Positions 47,827-61,642 of a stretch of DNA of 64,000 nucleotides are shown in pieces; the stretch's first letter is position 1; the number at the start of each line of letters is the position of its first letter. The notes beneath the pieces are model-generated. The model made no database searches, had not been told where the DNA came from, and saw only the letters and a program-made list of their open reading frames with translations. The stretch comes from Ascidia mentula. Taxonomy: Eukaryota; Chordata; Ascidiacea; Phlebobranchia; Ascidiidae. A program made the translations under genes and the position numbers. Where the stretch lies: assembly GCA_947561715.1 (NCBI GenBank), contig OX387203.1, positions 7,874,001-7,938,000 of the forward strand, in the 5' to 3' direction.

Positions 47827-48485
47827 CGTCTTGTTTTTGACTAAAACATGTGGGTTTGTGCGAAAGCCTGTGTTCTGCTCCAATGCTTTGTGGGTTAAAA
47901 CACCCTTAGGAACACATTCCATGTATGTTTAAAAATTTTAGGGTCAGTCGAAATGCATGGTAAAACCTATCAGTGCGCACGGGCAATTGCCAATCAGCGC
48001 ACCTAGTGCCAAACCGACGACGCAAAAACCTTAACTGTTGCAATGCAGAGCTTAAACGTATAAACGACATGTACTCATAAATCATGATTTCAGTGCCAGG
48101 CGAGAAACACAGCCTATGGTTTTGGCGTCGACGTATACTGAGGTATAACAGTGATGGTGCTCTTACAATTTTCTCAATCGATTTTTAGTTTTTGTGTCTG
48201 TTTCTTTTTATACAGAATTTTGTGCAAACGTATCGTCGCTTCTTCACAATCCATTTTTGTTTCTTAACTTATTTTTCTGTGTCCATTTTTGCCCAATTTC
48301 GCATACATACTCGTTTTCGTCAATGTCTTTCCATTGTTTATTGCTGCAACGAAACCCGTCGATTACACAATTACCTTTTCGCAAACGGTGTTACGGGTTT
48401 ATCAACAGGCCATCAAGGTTCATGACGGCTCCTCACACAGGGCAAACTCCAAAGTACAAATCGATAGCTGGATGTTTGCAACAAA

Positions 48486-48491
48486 AATAAA
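48486..48491 (+). terminator. Possible poly(A) signal of protease A
   Basis: The first AATAAA I see after the protease A stop, 660 bases downstream. The distance makes it a moderate call. Confidence 0.4.
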
Positions 48492-51460
48492 AACATAGCT
48501 TAAATCTGCATCCAGTCATGTTTGTAACTCAAACCGAAGAAACCAGTGCCAGGTCACAAGCCAAAATAGGCAATAATTAACGGCGGTAAAATAGATTTAA
48601 TGAGTGAACAACAAGCAAGCGATTAGATTACTTGACGCAGTTCACCTACGATTTTTGTAACGCCAATCAGAATTCGCGGAAATTTTGCGTGATTGCATGT
48701 CTGGTTCAAGTTCGCAATCAAACCACAGCGTGTATATATAAGACAGCATCACAGGAATTTCGCCGAAAATTAAAAGTGCTTTGTCTGCGCAGTTGAATGC
48801 GTATTAACCCTTAAGGCACATCCTTCTAAACGTGAAGGTTTCGCAGTAGGAAAAGGATGCGTTTGATGCTGAAAGCCAGACGTGGAATTGACGGTAAAAT
48901 TTCCGGAGCGTGTAGATCAGTGAAAACCGTATGACAGGTACCGATAGGCTCTGGTTAAAGTGTTTCTGCGAACGTGTTAAGTAATCGACGTGCATTTGAG
49001 TCATAAACATGGTGAGTAAAAGTCAGTTATGAGTGGAGCTTTCATAAGTGGTATATGTACAAGACAAGTTCATATACATCGAATGATAATTAATCACCAA
49101 TCAAAAACCATCAATCGGATTTATTTTTAGCCACGGATGCGAACGCAAAAGGACGCAACGTCAATGGAATATTAACATTTAACTGAGCCCGTCTGCCAAG
49201 GCTTTATATGGAAAATCCAGTCAAAAACACTGTCCAGAAGTTTATTAAATTTCGGGGCATCATAAGAATGGGAAATGTATTATTGAAGGAAGTGTGTTTA
49301 TTAACCTTTACCGTGGTGAGAAAGGGGTAGCTGTTAGTTGTGGAAGTGGTGAAGTGTTATCCCGACAGAATCGCCTAATTTTGCATTGGTGCCCAAATTT
49401 ATGGTATGACGCAGGGTTCATTAGGCGAGACGTATGTTGTAACGTCTGGCTGCATAGTTGTTTTGGCGTGTTAGCTGATAACGTCAAATTTTACCCTTTA
49501 AAATGAGTCAGTTGGCGCAAGTGACGTCGCATTTGCCTTCGTTTTGCCGAAACATGCAAAAAGAGAGGCAGTCGATTCGACGAATTCGCACCATTTTGTG
49601 ACAACTTGTTTGCGTTCAATCAACGTGACAAAGGCGGATTTTTGCTATTTTGGTGATAGATGCAAATATATGTACACATAAAAAGCAGACGCCGAATTTT
49701 GATGTTGAAAAGATTAATTCCGTGGTAGAGAGGATACAAACTACATAGTGGTACCAATATTTTGAATTGGACGAAGAGATTTTGTAAAACGGGATGTAGT
49801 AATCAGCACCTATAGAACATACCTGAATTACGCAGCAAAAACTGTAAAATCACCAAGTCATGTTTCTAAGAACATAACGAGTTGTTCAGGTGACGTTACA
49901 CTACGATATCAACTTGTAAACGCTTTTTTAGGCATATTTATATGAAGTTGGTGTGGGTTTGCTGAGATTACGTTTGGACTTATTGTTTGAAACAGTGTTA
50001 TTTTGACTTTGTGTTGAAGCGGCGATTCTTCATAAACACAGTATGGGATTTGGCAAATGGAATCTCGAGAAAAACGTCGTTTAAAATCAATAAGCGATAA
50101 TTTCGATACTTACATAATCGCATTACAAATTTGTAATTTCATCACGCGTAAATCTTAACCAACTTTGAAAGTTTAAATCCGTTTTATTTGGCGCAGTTTG
50201 GCCACGCCATCGGCACGTGTAGGTATTTCTAAAATCCCTTCAGCGAGTACCTTTGCAGTGGAGAGCTCGAATTACAAGCCGCAACCATAACAAAAGCAAC
50301 GGGATTAGCAGAGCTGCAAGCCTTTCGGGACATGTGTCTCGCTGCCCAGCGAGATTCTAAGCCGATAACAAGGGCGACTTTCAGAACTGCTTGTCACTTC
50401 GCAAGCCGCTCGCCAATGACACAAAAGCAGAATAAAAGGCCGGCTATTAGCTTTTTCGATCGCCCGTGGCCCTTTTCCACGCGTCCTGCAGGGGTGCAAG
50501 GACGATGAGTCAAAGTGTGGAAGAAATTTTCGCCTTAAATGTGACGGTCGTTTGTGATCGTTTGTACTTGGAAGTCAGTGGAGGTTATGATCGGCATGAA
50601 CAGAATAAATGGGTTTTGCATTTGCGCAGTTTTGCACGGCGTATCCACCTGAATGCAGGTTTAAAACAGACAGAGGTAAATGGGAGGCTTCAGCTGCAAA
50701 TTTTCCTCACAACTTGTGCAGCAAAATTTTATACAGATCCGTAGCAAACCTTAAAGGGAACTACATCCGAGTGGAAATTAGCACAAAGAAATTAGCCCTT
50801 GAAGGTCAATAGAATTACAGATAAAGCACCAGCAGGTTGTGATCTGTATGATGCTCATTCAAACCCCCGCTTTACGAGTTTTACATAATAACTTACACCA
50901 TTGTTTCGAAATGGCAACAAACATACAAAATATTACTGTGCAAATTCTAAAAAAAAAAAATTCTGGCGGTGATAAGTATATGTACAAAAGCAGTCGTCAG
51001 GGAAAACATGTAAGCATATCGGCACTGTTTGTTACATGCTAATCGTTACACGTATTAACAAACACACTGCAAGAAACGTGCCATAAGCGTTTGTAATATA
51101 TTCTGCGGTAGCTGAAGAATCCATTAATGCTTGTCACGTTGAGAGTTCAGTTGGTGGTCTCGAGAACGGATAAATGAAAACGTGTACTTTGGTCGACGAG
51201 TGTTTGGCAACTTTGGCACATTAGCGTTACACACCTTGCTCCTGTATGTGTTTGGGCGACGCCCTTTCCCGGTAACGAATGACGACATTTACTGAGCGGA
51301 AAGTCCACATATGTGCAAATCATTGGAAGGGAAGTAATATAAGCAATTTTGGTTCAACTGAGTATCCACAATACTGATTATAGGTTGTTAGCTGTTCGCT
51401 GCAGATGTAATTTGAAAGTAGGAATTAATTTTTAGTGGATTAACCGACCCCGTGTGCAAG
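48492..51460. other. Intergenic region between the protease genes
   Basis: No supported gene. It contains a TATA-like TATATATAAG at 48733-48742, a strong donor-like ATG|GTGAGT at about 49010, and an acceptor TAATTTTTAG ending near 51434, 27 bases before the protease B ATG. Together these could form a promoter, a 5' non-coding exon and a UTR intron for protease B. That is inference. Confidence 0.4.
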
Positions 51461-54400
51461 ATGAATACGTTTTCTGGCTTCTGCCGTGGACGCACAGCTA
51501 TTTTTGTGAAGTGGACATTTTACTTTGCTTTGTTAAACGTGGCGCAAACACACCTTGTGAAGCTTCCTTCAAATGGGTTCGTGATAGATGACGAAACAGA
51601 GATTTCTCAATCTAACATCAAGTCAGATGCGAAAGAAAAAATTATTATGTTTGCTAAACGGACAATGCACGGAAAGCCGCTACAAGGTAACCTATTTTGC
51701 ACTGGTTGTTTGCGTAAAACAAACAACAACGAAAAATAAATGTTAATTATACTGAAGGCAGCAACACCGAAACTTCACCCAAGAGCGAAGTTTTGTACAG
51801 ACTTCGGCGGGAGACTAACGGAAGGACTACAAACAGTGTAAGTTAGCATGCGCTTATTGATAATGCTAACATAACAAAACGTCATAAACTATACATAAAT
51901 CTTCGAATGATTAGGCAACTTTTTTCGTATTTAAATTTAAGTCAGATTCCATCGAAACTACACTGTAGCATTGTTGTGAAATTTTTCGAGACAAAGTTCA
52001 AAACTAAGAACAAAGGTTACGAATATCAGACACTGCCTCCGCACCAAGAAAAAAATAATAACTATACTTAATGGACATAAACACTCGTTGTAAGCAGATG
52101 CAGGTTCCGAAACGCATGTCAAAACGCTTTAAAATAATCAACTGTCGCATTTGCAACCGTAAAGTAGAATTCGTCTGTGCAACGTAAACTTTAAAGTCTA
52201 TTGAATTAAGGGCAAAAACAGATATACCTTGGCCAAACGACCCGTTTTCCTTTACACATTCTGCGGATATCAATTATAAGCTCAGTCATTAAATAATTAA
52301 ATCCTATTTACTGATTATTTACTGACCTATTTATCACTTACACTTTTGACTTGACAAATAATACAGAATAGCATAAAATGCGAACGGATCCATTGCAAGG
52401 ATGTAACATGGATTTTTGATGATTTTTTTTGCCATAATTGAGTTAAACAACACAGACAGGAAAGTATGTGTTTTTAATACATTAACTTTCTTCAGCGGCC
52501 ATCCACGTGTATTAAAACAAACACAACGATTAGCGTTGTAATTATGACACTTGCAAAGAATTGCAAAGAACATTGCAGATATAGTAAATACTCTGCAATA
52601 TGATACACGTTTAAGCGCTTCAGAATGATGCGGTCCGGTCGTATATTGCCTCAAACAAAACGGGACGCTGATAAAGGCAGTACCGTTTCGCAACTACGCA
52701 GCCAGAGGGGTTACAATTCCACGTATTGAGAAGAAGTGTTATCAGCTAAGATAAGTTATGTTTGGGTGCAAACAAACGCTGATATTGATGTATACACGTG
52801 TTCAGACTGTTCAAAGGCTCATTATTACACATAGATGGATGAGTAAAAGTCAATGTGTTTTTTGAGTACATATACCAAGGCCACAACATGAAGCAAAGTC
52901 AGAAAAAAATATTTTAGATTACAAATTTGCCACTGAATGAAAAGTGAGATTACACATGAGAAAACATGCTTTTTGAAACTTTATCATAACAACCCAGGTC
53001 AGTCTCACTCATTGTTGGAGTTATGGTTTAGTGATGCACCTTTCAAATTTAATGGAACACACTTAATTTACCTAGAACAACCCTGTCCACATACTTCACA
53101 AAAAAGTATTGCAATAGCATGATAAAGATATTTACAAATGTCACTTCCACACATTTGCTCAACAATTCTGGGAAATCCAGAATCCAAGAGATAAAGGCAC
53201 CATAATAAGTGTTTTGTTTTTGTCTAACAGAGCTCTTCAGACAATTTAATATGGCAAGAATGGAGTGCATGTACAGCAACAACTTGTGGAGCAATTGGAA
53301 AACAGAATAGAACAACTATATGTTTCACAAATGAAAACCACACTTGCAACAGTGGTAAGTGGAATTACAACAACAAATTTCACAGATATTACTATTATGT
53401 GTTAAGTTAGGCAATTTAATCTACAATCGAAATGTATAATTCATTTTGAGTAGGCCTATGTGTAAAAAAATATTGATAAAACAAATTTGACAAACTTGGC
53501 AATAGTTTTAGGCAACGTTTCTAGTGAACTGATGCATCAATTGCAAGTAGGAATGCTTACTAAAATGTCAATTTCAAAACACAAAAATGCAAATTAAATT
53601 AGTAAAAAAATGAAAGACTCACTCACTCACATATTGAATGTAGAGTAGATTGTATTCACTCCATATGTCCATCAACGTTTGTAAAAATATACACTTGGTA
53701 CCACTTTCTTGATCAAATTTTTGTGTATCTGCACAATTTTTACTGCAGTGTTCCACATGTCTACTTTCTGATTGCTGACATCAGTTTAGCTGTATTGTTG
53801 CAAGTAATTTGTTTTTACCGCCATTTTTTTACGATAATCCAAACCACTAGGGCTTAGGTATGTTGTTTCAATTTTTCAATTTTTTTCAATCAATTTTTTT
53901 TTGAAACTTTTAAAAATAAACTGCCTTTTGCGATTTCAAAGTATTTAATTTTATGGTGACATGCTAACTTATTGTGTGATGTTGAAGATAGAATAATTGT
54001 CCTTGAAACATTTTATGAAGGGTTAACTCAAATTCGAAACTGCGAAGTACCTTGCTCTGAATTGAGCGGAAGTGGAAGCTTTATCGTCAATGCCTCGTAA
54101 GTATCACGTGTGAAATATGCTTGCCATATTTGTTTTGGGTTAAAAAGCTAAACAATGTATCGTAATGTGGCTACACATGCTTACAGCATTGCCACAAACA
54201 GATGATAAAATGCGACAAGTTTTGGCTGGCTACGACACTTCCATGAAATATAGTTTTTAAATATAGTTTAATTTCGTAGATGGACAGAGTGGGCACCTTG
54301 GGCTCCTTGCAGCGTTTCGTGCGGAAAGGGAATGACGTTCAGGAGCAGAAATTGCTCTAATGATGAAACCGGGTATGCCACAATTCCAGCTCAAGCAGGG

Positions 54401-57400
54401 GAATTTGCATCTTCCATTTTTAGCATATTCGTTCGGCTTTTCTCCAAAATTCATAATCCACCTGTGATACGTTTAGAATAAAAACAACCAGACCATAATC
54501 AGGGAATGCAAAAGTTCGGGTTGGTTTCTAATCCGTCCTACGACATTTATTGGAAGTCATGTAAATACACGCTCTTCATCCAGTATTTTAAAGCACCTTA
54601 CTGCTAGTCGATATCTTTTACAAATTATGGTTTTTTTAGCTTATGACCCTCATATTAAAAAAAAAAATTACTTTTAATATTTGAGAGAACTGCACGAATA
54701 AAACGAATCACAGTAGTTAACCCAACACTGTCTTTTCATGAAAGTTAGCAATTATCTCATTGGGAACTTTTAGAGGCTGCAATGGACATCACGAAGAAAG
54801 AAAACCCTGCAAAGCTGCTATGATTTGCCCGTACTGGTCGGCGTGGTCCTCGTGGTCGAAGTGTTCAAATTCCTGCGGCATTACCGCGTTTCGGACCAGA
54901 GCAAGAGAATGTGTTACAGCAACAAGGTGATTTCCAAGGATTGATGAAGTTTCGTTTGCTTCATATTCAAAATGCAATTAATTTGTGTCCGCAGAGGGGC
55001 TTCAGGTTCACGAGGCGATATTTACATTGATGTCGACAATCAAAACACGAAAGGTAATCGTACGTGCCCTTGGGCCGGAAGGGAAACCATATATTTAAAC
55101 GCAAAATATCGTTACCGATGCCTTTATTGATTGCATGAGTTGCTCAAGATACCGAAAAACATATAGCTTTAATTAAAATTGGAAAACTAGTAACGTTTGA
55201 AACCGCTTTACGCAATACATGAAGAAATTGTTTCGCAACATTTCTGTTGGCCACAAAAGGCCAGTGGCAAAAAAACGTAAGTTTAAGAGAATAATAACTT
55301 ACATGGCCCAGTACAGTTTATTTCTGCGATTATCTGCTTTTCATTCTTTCTATTTTTATAGCGATCGCATTTTAGTTTAGGGTTACCGCATAAATGTTGA
55401 ACATCAAAATTAGAAATATTTTTTGTTGGCGTTTCAATGATGACTTTTTTCTGGCCACAACAACGACGGATGGTAATCCGAATGTTACGTTTATATGCCG
55501 GCTTAAAATATCGAACATTTAGCCACTTTGTACAATTTCTCCCGGGCACATCTTTTGACACCATATTCCGGATATATCCGCGAAATCCAGACGTCAGCTG
55601 GCAAATCCATTATAGTTGGACTATACTTGTTTTACGAAGATAAATTAATTTGTCATCCAAACCCTTAAATAATAATTTACATAGTGCCCTGCCCGGGAGG
55701 TATTTCGCAAGCAACGGAAGTGGGAAAATGCCTTTCACCATCTCGGTGCATTGGTTGGTCGGACTGGGGAACTTGGGGATCATGTTCTGTTGATTGCGGG
55801 AAAGGACTCAGTTCCTCGAGAAGAACGTGCAATGGGAGTAAGTTCGTTCGTCTTGCCCTTTTTTGGTGTGGATTTATGATAGATATTTTAAATCAGTTTG
55901 AATGATTCATATTGGTTCTGTTACTATTTAAGAGACAAGAGATGACTGACCACAGAGACATAAAATAATCGTTATTACTTTCATTATTAATATCAAAAAT
56001 AGAAGCACAAGAGTGTTACATCATGATACAAAGAATAAAGTTGCCGCAGAAAGCATAAATTCCCCAGACACACCTTGTTTACAAACACATAAACTAAGTG
56101 GCTTGCTTGATTTTATTACATTTGTAGTGGGATTAGGACATCCGATAATGTACATTCAAGTTTAATATAGTTGTGGAGGGATGAGTCATTATGTAATGTG
56201 CATTCATCTTTCACTCAGATGCAGAACTGCCTTTATAATATACCTGGTTATTTTTTGACATATCCGAGCTTTTAGTGTCTGCATTTTTTGCCGACTTTTA
56301 AAACAATTTAGATTGAAACATTTTAGCACATTATTGGATCCACTTTGATTATCTTATGATTATTGTGAAACGGGGCCTGAAGGCACTATTGGTTGAGCTT
56401 TGCTTGGCCATAGTGTTTCCACCTTGTTTTCTCCGTAAGGTTGCACCTAGTTTGGTACCCAACGGATGACGGTGATTGTATAGTCACCACAAAGTGGAAG
56501 TCTTTGCTTGGCCGTTTGGTCAGCAAAGTCGTCTAAAAGTCATACCAGCTGCACTGATGAGACCTTTTAAGTCGAAACAGTGGCCATCTTTGTGCAGCTT
56601 ACACATTTTAGTTTTGTTTCAAAATGGCCGGCCCACACACACGTATTGCACAGGCATTGTACAATCCTTGTTTATTTCAGCACAAGTTGACGTGCGAGGG
56701 CACAGTAAGCGAAATAGGACTGGGGCTTCTAAATATCTTTACAGTATATTTACAAAGTGTTCCTATTGTTTTAACTAAACCTAAAGGTTTGCCTATAGTA
56801 AATGGGACTCCGTTCAGATTCTACCGGTGCCTGTATTGGACATTTTGTGAGACATCAGCCCTGCTACACAAGCCCTTGTTGGTCTAGTTGGAGTTCGTGG
56901 GGTGGATGCTCCAAGACATGTGGAACAGGAGAAGGCTTCAGAACACGTGTTCGCTCCTGTCGTTTTTTCACATATTCCCAACGAACGCGTAGACGATGTG
57001 ATGGTCGTCGGGCGGAAAAAATGCCGTGCCGCAGTAAATCGCAGGTACATAAAATTAGATTGGGAAGGTTTGACCAATGTTTAAACCTCTCTTTGTGTGA
57101 GGATTAAAAACCGTTCAAATATCTATAGCCTTCAAGCAAAATTCAAAATACAAGCACAGCTGACCGACAAATTAAACAGTTTTATGTATAAAGTATATAT
57201 AGTGGTTTGGTTTATTAAATATCACACTTTTAGATTTGCCACGAGTGGGGGCAGTGGAGCCCATACAGCGACTGTTCCCGGTCGTGCGACGGTGGATTCA
57301 TGGTGCGTTATCGCACTTGCCCAACCGAATCATGTCTAGGCAGCAATGTTGACCACACAAGCTGCAATTACCACGTAAGTAGCCATACTCATGAACATCC

Positions 57401-60400
57401 ACCATACCCTGCTTGAATGTAAGCTGAACGTTTGTTTAACTTTAGTTATCTGTAATATCTGTGCTCGAAAAAACAACTGTTGTTTGTTTTATTACTGAAT
57501 AAAAAATAGTAAGGTGGATGTAACATTAAGAAATATATGTGGTTTCGTTGGAATTCGTCTGTTCAAAATCACGACCAATTTTGAACTTTTTCAGTTGAAA
57601 AATTTAAGAGGCTTTACTGCTTAGATCACATGTTTTAGTACAGCGAAAATCAAATTTGTTGTATTTTTTGACCAAGCCATGTCCATATCTTACAACGTGG
57701 ACGTCATTTTCATGCTGTAGCGCCTCTTGTGGCGAGGGTGGGGAGCGAACCAGATCGAGAGCATGTAGGCACGGCACTCATGGAGGGCCAGGTATGGTGA
57801 CATTGAGTATACGGAGTTCTTCAAAGTCTTTAAATACAAAACTGGTTTTTGCATGTATTGAGACAAACTTTTTTCTTTCCAATAATTCCGCAAAATTAGA
57901 AAAAAGGGGTCAAGTTTCAATATTTTAAAATCACAAAACGGGTTATCACCAAACCAGTTTAACATACAACATTTCGAATCAGGTTGTGAAGGCGACTTGG
58001 TTGAACGCGTTCCCTGCTTCCTACGTCATTGCCACATCGCGCCACCTTCAGTGTTCAGTACTTTCAAGTGCGGAGCGACAACAGCAGTGGCACAAACAAG
58101 ATCCAAATTTTCCATTTTGCGCATCTTTGGTGGAACGGTAATTTACGGCTTGTTTTATTTCACTAACTTGGTCATTGAAAGAACAATTCAGTTGATTAAC
58201 ATTTCTGTAGTTTGTGAATTCCTTTTTTTTATTTTAGAAACATTTGTATACTTTTGGCTGCACCAACCTAACCGAAACAGCACTTGTTGTTAGACACATT
58301 AGAATAAGAAAAAATCACAAGCAACGAACTCAAAAAGCAAAAGTGCCCCTCAATAAACACAAAAACGAAGCCGAGCGTTGGCCAACTGAGCCTAATATTT
58401 ACCTTTGTATTATGCAGGACGCTGTGATCACGAGCTGGCCGTGGCAAGCGAGTTGGCAGGTGCGAGGCTGTCTATCTTGCACTTGGAGGCATTTCTGCGG
58501 AGCAACGCTCATAGCTCCGAAGTGGGTCCTGACAGCCGGACACTGCACCGAAGAATCGTAAGTTAAGGGAATATTGGCGTAGTTACTGTCCAGAAAAGGG
58601 CTCCATGCCATGCCTTTGGGTTTCACAAACTTTCTTATTGTGTTGGCCTCCAGAAGTTTTGGTAAATAATAATGACGAGGTTATTGTTGGTCAAAGTAAA
58701 CAACTTTATGTTTAAAAAATTTCCATGCATTCGTTATTTGGTTAAATACATATCTCCTGGGATTAGCAATAGTACAATACTTATATCCTGCGTTGGCACA
58801 TTAACACTAATGCTGATACAAATTAAAGGCCACAGGGGTTTAAACCACGAACAGAATTAACAGGATCTCGTTGAACATTTAACGAATCAAAAATGCGTTC
58901 TAATGCGATCCAGCGATCATATCTTCACAACAATGTAGATCAGTGCCCTATCGTACACTTATCACCACTTCTATCATCTACATCTTTATGTACAGGCGTA
59001 GCCTATTATTTCGTGCATTTCGTTAGTAGGGTCTACCGAGTAAACCGCGATGACCCGGGAGAACATTGGAGCGTCATGCTTGGAATGCAACAACTCAATC
59101 GTGACGGAACACGTCACTTCGTAAGACGAGTGTTTGTCCATCCTGACTACGATTACTCAAACATCACTGTTGGTAAGAGACGGCTATTAACAATGTCTAT
59201 AAAACAGCGTATTTGGTGACAGAATGTACACACATACAGGAGGTTGCCACATTTTGAATGACAGAATGTTTCTTCCTGATATAGTTTTTTTTATGTGGAA
59301 CGCTTCCATTTTGCGTGTCATCATGATATTAATTTTATTGACAATATTTTGTATCACTGCTCTCTTGCGCACTCCAACGGCAAACTTGAAAATCGAAACA
59401 TCCGCTATACCTGATAAACATACATGAGAAGCCCTCACTGAGAATAATCACATCAAATCTCTGTTTAGTTAAGTTTAACAACTTCCGTAACAAATCTAAA
59501 GTCATTTGTTTCGCAAGGTTGTCAAATGATATATATATATATATTTCGCTTGTGCTAGTCGGTATAGGTTGTATTTGAAAAAGCGATACTGATAACTAGC
59601 ACAGGTAAAACCTGATGTCTTTGGACTTATTACAGAAGTTGTTGAAATTAGCTGTTACTGAGTCTTTTTGGTCATAAAACTACCAAGAGATTTGATAATT
59701 TAAACTCTGATTAGATGAGTTGGTTTTGTTGCTGCGTGCGTGGCTCTTTTCAATAACCTTCAATGTCCTTTTGTTCAGCGGACATGTCTCTTCTGAAACT
59801 GCGAAAGGCGGCCATATTTACAGAGCGAATACGACCTATCTGTCTCCCGCAGACGATCACCCCTCAGGTTGGGCAGCAGTGCAGCATTACGGGATGGGGA
59901 TATATGGGTATGTTGTTTGGGAAGGGAAAAAAATAGACACATACAATAAATACCAACAATAACATCGAACAGTTTAAGTAAATTACGCTTATTTTTTTAG
60001 GTTCAAAATGCAATATGTCTGATAGTTATCAGAGTTTTTTTATCTTAAATGTCAGTTCCTGTGATTGTTATCAGCAATGATGTAACTCAGGGCTTCGTGA
60101 ACTTTTCGCTCGTAACCCCTTTTAACTGGTTTAAATTTTCGGCGACCAGTCATGTTTGCTTGGCAGTTACATTCAGACATTTTATTGCAACAATTCGCTT
60201 TAATGAAACGACTGGAAATCTCCTAGCAGGTGAATGAAATATTACAACTAAATGTCTAGGGGCGCGACCCCCAGTTTAGACAGCCCAAGTTAAGCCAACT
60301 TTAGCGTATCCATCCATCCGTTCATTAGCGTGTCGGAATGTGCATGAAAACGTTGAATACCACTTTGTCTCGATTGCCAGTAAACGTAAACACAAGCCAA

Positions 60401-61240
60401 ATTCCAACCAACATTCATCTTTAAATCATGTTGTTTACGATACAGACTGAGCAGAATAAATGCAAATTTTAATCACTACACTTTTGCAGGCCCAGAAAAA
60501 GCCGTGGGCGCCCGACAGCCAGTCGAACTGCAGCAGGCCTACGTTCCTATTTACGATTTTAACAAGTGTCTCCAACTAGACGAGGAATACTTAACGAGCC
60601 TCGACGCTGTGAACCACATGTGCGCAGGAAATGCGACTACAGCAGCGACTGATTCCTGTACAGTAAGTATACGTGGACGACATATCAACATGTTGGATAG
60701 GTTGAAAACATTTTCCTGTGGTCAAACATTAATATATCATCAAATTGTAACAAAATATTAAACGTAGTAAAACAATAAATCCGTTTGTTAAGCGTAGCAT
60801 CTGGCGAAACAGATTAATTTGCTAATTCCACTTTCTATATTCCCCATTAAGCATCTTATCATGGAAGCCACGATAATGTGAGCTTGGTTTATTGTTGGAT
60901 TATTATTGCTACACCAATAATTTTGATCAAATTTAGACCTCTTAGTCATCATACAAATGCAAAAATCAAAATATCTGTAGTGTGATACATATATCTAATA
61001 AAATATTAACGTTTCGATTTGAATTCACATGATAATTGAGTCTGTCTTGTTTCGCAGGGTGACTCTGGCGGTCCACTAGCGTGTAGGCGCCAAAGCGGCC
61101 TGTGGTATCTGACAGGTGTGACGTCATTTGGTTTCAAAGCATGCGGGACGCCGAATCACGTTGGAATCTATACGCCATTGACATCCTTTGAAGGCTGGCT
61201 TAGGGACAAAATTGAAAAGTTTTCACTTGACGACTGCTAA
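51461..61240 (+). CDS. Secreted protease B: seven thrombospondin type-1 repeats and a trypsin domain
   Basis: Paralogue of protease A. Predicted 17 exons: 51461-51686, 51758-51837, 53231-53354, 53988-54096, 54280-54372, 54774-54926, 54995-55053, 55685-55837, 56818-57044, 57234-57374, 57677-57791, 57983-58137, 58418-58557, 59027-59172, 59779-59907, 60490-60662, 61058-61240. They join in phase to 801 residues. Order: signal peptide (MNTFSGF..., hydrophobic core [13 protein letters not shown]), furin-type RLRR at 90-93, seven TSRs (for example [17 protein letters not shown] and [17 protein letters not shown]), then an S1 protease starting at RIFGGT (about 540). The triad is His587 (AGHC), Asp642 (ADMSLL) and Ser744, here with the normal GDSGGP. 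Asp six residues before the Ser predicts trypsin-like specificity. Trp215 appears replaced by Phe (TSFG). The last TSR shares a Cys-Cys-Ser with that of protease A. Substrate unknown. Confidence 0.9.
56391..56607. mobile_element. Long-TIR MITE, copy 2 (intron of protease B)
   Basis: About 217 bp, related to the element at 47252-47525. The right half (GATGACGGTGATTG, CACAAAGT, CCGTTTGGTC-CAAAGTCG, GTCGAAACAGTGGCCATCT, GTGCAGCTT) matches the inverse of the left half of copy 1. The left end (GGTTGAGCTTTGC, GTGTTTCCACC) is shorter and more diverged, so this copy is older or truncated inside. Confidence 0.75.
59528..59545. repeat. TA microsatellite
   Basis: About nine TA units in an intron of protease B. 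Confidence 0.85.
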
Positions 61241-61636
61241 TTTATAAGCAAAATTTGGCTGACAAAAAGCAAGCAGACGCATATTTGACGTCCCTGGCGG
61301 CAATGCGTTTTTTTTGAACTGTGATTATTTGTCATCTCGCGAGGACATTTTGCTTCCAAATGGTGCGTTTTTTGGCGGTGGCAAATTTTACTGCGGTGAT
61401 AATATTTATCGTTGAAAGGTATTTTTTAAAAGTTAGTCCGTATTTCTTGCCTGCTAGAAGGTCTGTTTCTGCTGTTATATTCGTAAAGGTTTCTATTTGC
61501 ACATTGTAAAATGGGGAAACTTACTTTTATTTAGATTCCAACAAGGATACTACAGTACGTCGGTAAACATAATGTGTATATATTGTTTGTCAATTCGTCC
61601 TGGTTTTTGTACAGCAACTTGGTTAGTGCTGTGCGT

Positions 61637-61642
61637 AATAAA
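61637..61642 (+). terminator. Poly(A) signal of protease B
   Basis: AATAAA about 400 bases after the stop, the first canonical signal downstream. Confidence 0.55.

Noticed and set aside
59224-59427. Frame with [11 protein letters not shown], resembling the catalytic-Asp region of a protease
   Set aside because: No acceptor in the right phase. The true Asp exon, with ADMSLLKL, is at 59779-59907 and joins in phase.
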